A stretch of 34,866 nt of DNA from Chloroflexota bacterium (lineage in GTDB: Bacteria > Chloroflexota > Dehalococcoidia > UBA2979). The translations under genes and the position numbers were made by a program. The notes beneath the pieces were generated by a model. It searched no databases, had not been told where the DNA came from, and saw only the letters and a list, made by a program, of their open reading frames with translations. The stretch covers positions 1 to 34,866 of the forward strand of contig VXMU01000047.1 of NCBI GenBank assembly GCA_009840945.1, given 5' to 3'. This document shows positions 31,024 to 34,866 of the stretch, piece by piece. How positions within the stretch are numbered: the first letter of the stretch is position 1; every line of letters starts with the position of its first letter.

Positions 31024-31881
31024 CTAGAAGCCCTTGAACTCCGGCGCGCGCTTCTCCAGGAAGGACTGCACGCCCTCGTCAGCGTCGCGGCTCTGCATCG
31101 CCTGCGGTCCCGCCTTCGAGGCGAGGTCCCACATCTCGTCGTAGCCCTTGCGCATGTGGATCTCGCGCACCATGTGCTTCGTCAGCTGGATCGCCAGCGA
31201 CGGGCCGCGCGCGAGGCGCTTCGCGAGCTCCATCGTCCGAGGCATCAGCTCCTCGGGCTCGACCACGTCGTTGACGAGGCCGAAGTGCTTCGCCTCCGAG
31301 GCGTCCATCGGGTCGCCGGTCAGCAGCATCTCCATCGCCTTGGCGTGCGGGAGCAGGTACGGGGCCCAGAACGCGCCACCGTCCAGCGGGATGAAGGCGC
31401 GGCGGATGTAGACCTCGATGAACCGCGCGGACGTCGAGGCGATGCGCAGGTCGCACGAGAACGCGAGGTCCGCGCCGGCGCCGGCTGCAACGCCGTTCAC
31501 GGCCGCGATCGTCGGCTTGTCGAGGTCGAAGACCTTCTGGTGGATCGGCGTGCCGCTGAAGGTCTTGCCCTCCATCCGCTCCTCGGACGTCATCGTCGGG
31601 TAGGTCAGCAGGCCGCGCTTGTGGTCGGGCAACCACTTCATGAAGTGCGGGTCGGCGTGGTCGATGCCGCCCATCGAGGAGACATCGCCGCCCGCCGAGA
31701 AGGCTCTGCCCGCGCCGGTGAAGACCAGCACCTTGTCGTCCGGGTTCACTGCGACGATGTCGAGCTCGACCATCAGCTCTTCCATCATTGGGATCAGCCA
31801 CGGGTTGAGGTGTTGCGGCTGGTTCAGCGTGATCGTGACGACGCCGTCCTCACGGTCGACGAGGATGTGGTGGTACTCCAT
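31024..31881 (-). CDS. Enoyl-CoA hydratase/isomerase (crotonase superfamily)
   Basis: The 285-residue protein has the two oxyanion-hole segments of crotonases, GAGRAFSAGGDVSSMGG (about 55-70) and NGVAAGAGADLAFSCDLR (about 130-147). EVYIRRAFIPLDGGAFW and AMEMLLTGDPMDASEA follow; the Glu in MEML aligns with the second catalytic Glu of rat enoyl-CoA hydratase, while the position of the first is uncertain. The insert of about 30 residues after the first oxyanion loop (DPHFMKWLPDHKRGLLT) is longer than in short-chain hydratases. Hydration of an enoyl-CoA is most likely, but isomerase or other crotonase activity cannot be excluded. ATG 31881 has a GGGAGG-type site. It lies 77 bp after the CaiB stop, probably in the same operon. 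Confidence 0.9.
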   Translation of the reverse strand: MEYHHILVDREDGVVTITLNQPQHLNPWLIPMMEELMVELDIVAVNPDDKVLVFTGAGRAFSAGGDVSSMGGIDHADPHFMKWLPDHKRGLLTYPTMTSEERMEGKTFSGTPIHQKVFDLDKPTIAAVNGVAAGAGADLAFSCDLRIASTSARFIEVYIRRAFIPLDGGAFWAPYLLPHAKAMEMLLTGDPMDASEAKHFGLVNDVVEPEELMPRTMELAKRLARGPSLAIQLTKHMVREIHMRKGYDEMWDLASKAGPQAMQSRDADEGVQSFLEKRAPEFKGF

Positions 31882-31958
31882 ACCGTTCCCGGCCCTCCCG
31901 ACGGCAGCAGCGCGCTGCCATGCTTCAACGTGTGCGGCTCGCCCCTCGGGCGAGGCGA

Positions 31959-34391
31959 TTAGACGATAACGGAGTCCCGGACCAGCCGCTCGAACTCCTC
32001 CGGCTCGATGCCGACGAGGTCCGTGAACACCTCGCGGTTGTGCTCGCCGAGCAGCGGCGCCGAGCCGTAGTGGAGGCGCGTCTCGCCGAACCGCAGCGGG
32101 ATGCCCGCCGACGCCTTCACGCCCACCTCGGGGTGGTCGATGTCGACGAAGAACCCTCGATGACGAAGCTGCGGGTCGTCGACCAGCTCCGGCCCGTCGA
32201 GCACGGGGACGGCCGCGACCCCCACGGCCTGGAGCAGGTGCGCCGCCTCGTGCGAGGTGCGCTCCGACGTCCACGCGCTCAACTCGCGGTCGATGTCGTC
32301 GTGCCGCACCCGCCGGCCCTCGTGGGTGTCGAGCGTGGGGTCCCGTGCCCACGCGGGATCGCCGACGGCGCTCCGGAGCCCGGCCCACATCGCGTCGTCC
32401 TCGACGGAGATCGCGATCCAGCGGTCCTCGCCGGCGGCGGGGTAGACGCCCTGGGGCGCGCGGTCCGGGTCGCGGTTGCCGCGTGGCCGTGGGTCGACGC
32501 CGAGCATCGTCCACTCGAGCAGCGGCTCGGGCGTCATCGAGACGACGGTCTCGCCCATCGCGACGTCGATGTGCTGGCCGTGGCCCGTGCGGTCGCGGTA
32601 GCGCAGCGCGCTCATCATCGCGAAGGCCATGTGCACGCCGATGGCGAAGTCCGGGTAGGCGCCGCCCATCGAGCTGGGCGTGCCGCCGGGGTAGCCGGTG
32701 ACGTACGGCAGCGTGGTGTAGGCGAGGGTCGTCGGACCCCAGCCCGTTGAGTGGCTCTCCGGGCCGGTCTGCCCGAGGGGCGAGCCCGACATCATGATGA
32801 CGTCCGGGTTCACCGCCCGCATGTCCTCGTAACCCAGGCCGAGGCGCTCCGCCACGCCCGCCGCGAAGTTCATCGTGACGATGTCGCTGCGGCTGACCAG
32901 CTCCTTCGCCAGCTCCTTGCCGCGCTCGGTCTGGATGTTGAGCGTCACGCCCCGCTTCGAGTAGTTGAGCCCGTTGAAGTTGCCCGAGCGCTCGATGCCC
33001 GGGATGCCGCCCGAGCCGCGCGTGAGGCCCATGGTGCGCAGCAGGTCCAGGCGCTGCTCGGACTCGACGCGGATGACCTCGGCGCCCAGAGCGCCGAGCC
33101 AGGCCGTCGAGTGCGGCACGGAGAGGATCCACCCGAAGTCCGTCACGCGGACGCCGCTCAAGGGCAGGTTGCCCGCGGCCCTGCGGTGCGCGGGCCGCCG
33201 GTCGCCCGCCGGCACGGCCGAGGACTCCTCCGCCGGCCTCTCGAGCAACTCCTCGTTATGCTCGCCGAGCCGTGGTGCGCGGCCGTCCTGGCTGTACGGC
33301 GTGCGCTCGAACAGGGCCGCCGGGCCCGGCCGCACGTATGAACCCGCTTCGGAGTCCTCGACGGACTCGAGGAATCCTCGGTCGATGAACTGGGCGGACT
33401 CCATCATCTCGGCGGGGGAGTAGACCGGGAAGCACGGGATGCCGATGTCGAGCGCCATCTGGTACAGCTCGGCTCGCGTGTGCTGCACGGACCACATGTG
33501 CACGAGCGGCTCGATGGCGTCGCAGTTGAGCCCGCGGTCCTCGGCGGTCAGGAACGCCTCGCTCGCTGCCCACTCGGGGCTGCCCATGATCTGCTGGAAG
33601 CGCTCCCACCAGTGGTCGAGGTTGTACGGCGTCAGGAAGACGTACCCGTCGCTGCACGGCACGAGGAAGTCGAAGTTGGCCTTGGTGCGCGGCGGAACGA
33701 GGTCCGGCGTGTGGACCACGCCGGAAATCGTCAGGCGCACGTGGTTGGCGTTCGCCTCCTGCCCTGAGATGTCGACGAGCTGCCCTCGCCCGGTCGACTC
33801 GCGCTGGAACAGCGCGCCCATCGTCGCGGCCGCGCCGGTGGCGCCGGTGAAGTAGTCGGCTTGCGGGTTGCCGGGTGCGAGGGGCGGCTGGTTCGCCGGG
33901 TCGCGCACCTGCTGCGCAGGCGTCTCCCAGCCGAGCCCGCTCGAGTGGTACACGGTGAATGCGTTGCCCCGGTACGACCCGTGCGGACCGCCGCGCCCGA
34001 ACGGCGTCAGCGAGGTGAACACGAGCGCGGGGAAGCGCTCGCGCAGGTCGGCGTAGTCGAGGCCGATGCCGAGCAGGCCGTCCTCGTACATGTCGGTGAC
34101 GAGCACGTCGACGCCGGCGAGGAGCCCCAGCACCGCCTCGCGGCCCTCGGCGGTGGCGAGGTCGGCGGTGACGCCGCGCTTGTTGGTGTTGAGGTAGAGG
34201 AAGAGGCCGCTGCCCTCGGGGTTCGGCACGCCGTCCCTGAACGGGCCCGCACGGCGGGCTCGATCCCCTCCGGGCGGCTCGACCTTGATGACGTCGGCGC
34301 CGAGGTCAGCGAAGAGCTTGCCGCAGTACGGGCCGGCCACTCCCTCGGCGAGTTCGATGATGCGGAGATCGTCCAGCGCGGTGTCAGGCAC
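31959..34391 (-). CDS. Fused double CaiB/BaiF (formyl-CoA transferase-like) CoA-transferase
   Basis: The 810-residue protein contains two complete family III CoA-transferase domains. The first (about 1-385) begins LRIIELAEGVAGPYCGKLFA with GADVIKVEPPGGDRAR, and its predicted catalytic Asp is in NPQADYFTGATGA. After a charged linker (EESSAVPAGDRRPAHRR), the second (about 405-810) begins VRVTDFGWILSVPHSTAWLG with GAEVIRVES and has Asp in GGAYPDFAIGVHMA. CoA is moved between carboxylic acids through an enzyme-bound anhydride at that Asp. Single-domain enzymes of about 400 residues form interlocked dimers, so this may be a covalent dimer with two different sites. Initiation is at GTG 34391 with GGGAGGG upstream. 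The substrate is unknown. Confidence 0.94.
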   Translation of the reverse strand: MPDTALDDLRIIELAEGVAGPYCGKLFADLGADVIKVEPPGGDRARRAGPFRDGVPNPEGSGLFLYLNTNKRGVTADLATAEGREAVLGLLAGVDVLVTDMYEDGLLGIGLDYADLRERFPALVFTSLTPFGRGGPHGSYRGNAFTVYHSSGLGWETPAQQVRDPANQPPLAPGNPQADYFTGATGAAATMGALFQRESTGRGQLVDISGQEANANHVRLTISGVVHTPDLVPPRTKANFDFLVPCSDGYVFLTPYNLDHWWERFQQIMGSPEWAASEAFLTAEDRGLNCDAIEPLVHMWSVQHTRAELYQMALDIGIPCFPVYSPAEMMESAQFIDRGFLESVEDSEAGSYVRPGPAALFERTPYSQDGRAPRLGEHNEELLERPAEESSAVPAGDRRPAHRRAAGNLPLSGVRVTDFGWILSVPHSTAWLGALGAEVIRVESEQRLDLLRTMGLTRGSGGIPGIERSGNFNGLNYSKRGVTLNIQTERGKELAKELVSRSDIVTMNFAAGVAERLGLGYEDMRAVNPDVIMMSGSPLGQTGPESHSTGWGPTTLAYTTLPYVTGYPGGTPSSMGGAYPDFAIGVHMAFAMMSALRYRDRTGHGQHIDVAMGETVVSMTPEPLLEWTMLGVDPRPRGNRDPDRAPQGVYPAAGEDRWIAISVEDDAMWAGLRSAVGDPAWARDPTLDTHEGRRVRHDDIDRELSAWTSERTSHEAAHLLQAVGVAAVPVLDGPELVDDPQLRHRGFFVDIDHPEVGVKASAGIPLRFGETRLHYGSAPLLGEHNREVFTDLVGIEPEEFERLVRDSVIV

Positions 34392-34419
34392 GGGTCCCTC
34401 CCGCTGTTTACTCCCATTC

Positions 34420-34425
34420 GTTATA
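34420..34425 (-). promoter_or_regulatory. Possible -10 box before the fused CaiB gene
   Basis: On the minus strand this reads TATAAC, 5/6 to consensus, 29 bp before the GTG start and in the most AT-rich part of the gap between the two CaiB genes. No -35 match was found. The gap is only 82 bp, so co-transcription with the upstream paralogue is also possible. Confidence 0.4.
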
Positions 34426-34473
34426 GGGGACGCGATTGTATGCGGGTGGCCGAGGCCCCTGCACGCACCCTCG

Positions 34474-34817
34474 CTAGACGATCACCATCTCACGGACGAG
34501 CCGCTCGAACTCCTCCGCCTCGAGGCCTGCGAGCTCCGTGAGCACGTCGCGGTTGTGCTGTCCGAGCGTCGGCGCCGAGCCGTAGTGGAGCTGCGTCTCG
34601 CTGTAGCGCAGCGGGATGCCCGCCGACGCCGTGACCCCCAGCTCCGGGTGGTCGATGTCGACGAAGAAGCCGCGGTACCGCAGCTGCGGATCCTCCAGCA
34701 GCTCGAAGCCGTCGAGGACGGCCGTCGCGGCCACGCCCTCGGCCTGGAGCAGCGACGCCGCCTCGTACGATGTGCGCCCGGCGGTCCAGGCGCCCAGCTC
34801 GCGGTCGATGTCGTCGT
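34474..34817 (-). CDS. CaiB/BaiF CoA-transferase paralogue, C-terminal fragment (cut by the window end)
   Basis: The minus-strand frame ends at TAG 34474 and is readable up to 34817, where a G homopolymer begins. The visible part reads DDIDRELGAWTAGRTSYEAA, then LLQAEGVAATAVLDG, then RGFFVDIDHPELGV, and ends FERLVREMVIV. It is collinear with the last 110 or so residues of the fused CaiB next door (HDDIDREL, RGFFVDIDHPEVGV, FERLVRDSVIV). It is therefore a close tandem paralogue, probably also the second half of a fused protein. The 5' portion is outside the window. Confidence 0.9.
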
Positions 34818-34866
34818 GGGGGGGGGGGGGGGGGGCGGGGGGGGGGGGGGGGGGGGGGGGGGGGGC
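34818..34866. other. Poly-G run at the contig end, probable artefact
   Basis: From 34818 the sequence is G only, apart from a C at 34836 and at 34866. In the paralogous gene the same place continues GTGCCGCACCCGCC. A long G homopolymer at a contig edge is typical of dark-cycle calls in two-colour sequencing or of an assembly break in a duplicated gene. Confidence 0.85.

Noticed and set aside
1-34866. Insertion sequences, integrases, prophage or attachment sites, including beside the two tRNA genes
   Set aside because: No transposase, integrase or duplicated tRNA 3' end was seen. The only long duplication lies inside two exported-protein genes.

Overview
The window is GC-rich bacterial DNA, roughly two-thirds G+C by eye, with strong AGGAGG-type ribosome binding sites and both tRNA genes encoding their own CCA. 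Long exported proteins with Pro-Thr linkers and Cys-rich FN3, RCC1-like, plant-type LRR, Calx-beta and cadherin-like domains sit beside CoA-based catabolic genes: fused CaiB/BaiF CoA-transferases, an enoyl-CoA hydratase, an acyl-CoA dehydrogenase, SDR and MDR oxidoreductases and an isochorismatase-like hydrolase. This fits a high-GC Chloroflexota (Dehalococcoidia/SAR202-like) genome best. A high-GC actinobacterium cannot be excluded without a marker gene. The contig stops in a poly-G run that looks like a sequencing or assembly artefact.

Region 1 (1-5.3 kb) is sensing and regulation. It holds the start of an exported protein (minus strand), a MarR-type regulator convergent with a UbiE-like SAM methyltransferase, and a NarL/LuxR two-component pair (response regulator then a six-helix membrane histidine kinase). 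Region 2 (5.7-20.7 kb) is a cell-surface block: a lipoprotein with a seven-repeat RCC1-like propeller, a 1078-residue mosaic protein ending in plant-type LRRs, and two giant minus-strand exported proteins. The first giant has a phosphohistidine domain followed by a PPDK-type ATP-binding domain, the order seen in glucan water dikinase. The second has an arylsulfotransferase domain. Both end in the same module of about 520 residues: a five-blade propeller, a cadherin-like beta-sandwich and two copies of a Cys-containing domain that I call CLRG. The module is duplicated at DNA level with a constant offset of about 4.3 kb.

Region 3 (21.4-26.3 kb) is housekeeping and stress: tRNA-Leu(CAA), tRNA-Gly(GCC), a UspA fusion protein with a tightly structured leader, a Kef-type K+/H+ antiporter and glutamate dehydrogenase. 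Region 4 (26.5 kb to the end) is acyl-CoA and redox metabolism: SDR, cysteine hydrolase, acyl-CoA dehydrogenase, MDR reductase, enoyl-CoA hydratase, a fused double CaiB and a second CaiB paralogue cut by the window end. A toxin-antitoxin pair (RHH antitoxin, PIN toxin) is inserted here, and its promoter is covered by five 14-bp iterons in exact register.

The most novel material is the pair of exported transferase-like enzymes sharing one C-terminal module, the CLRG domain itself, the 14-bp iteron operator, and the perfectly closed three-way-junction leader of the UspA gene.
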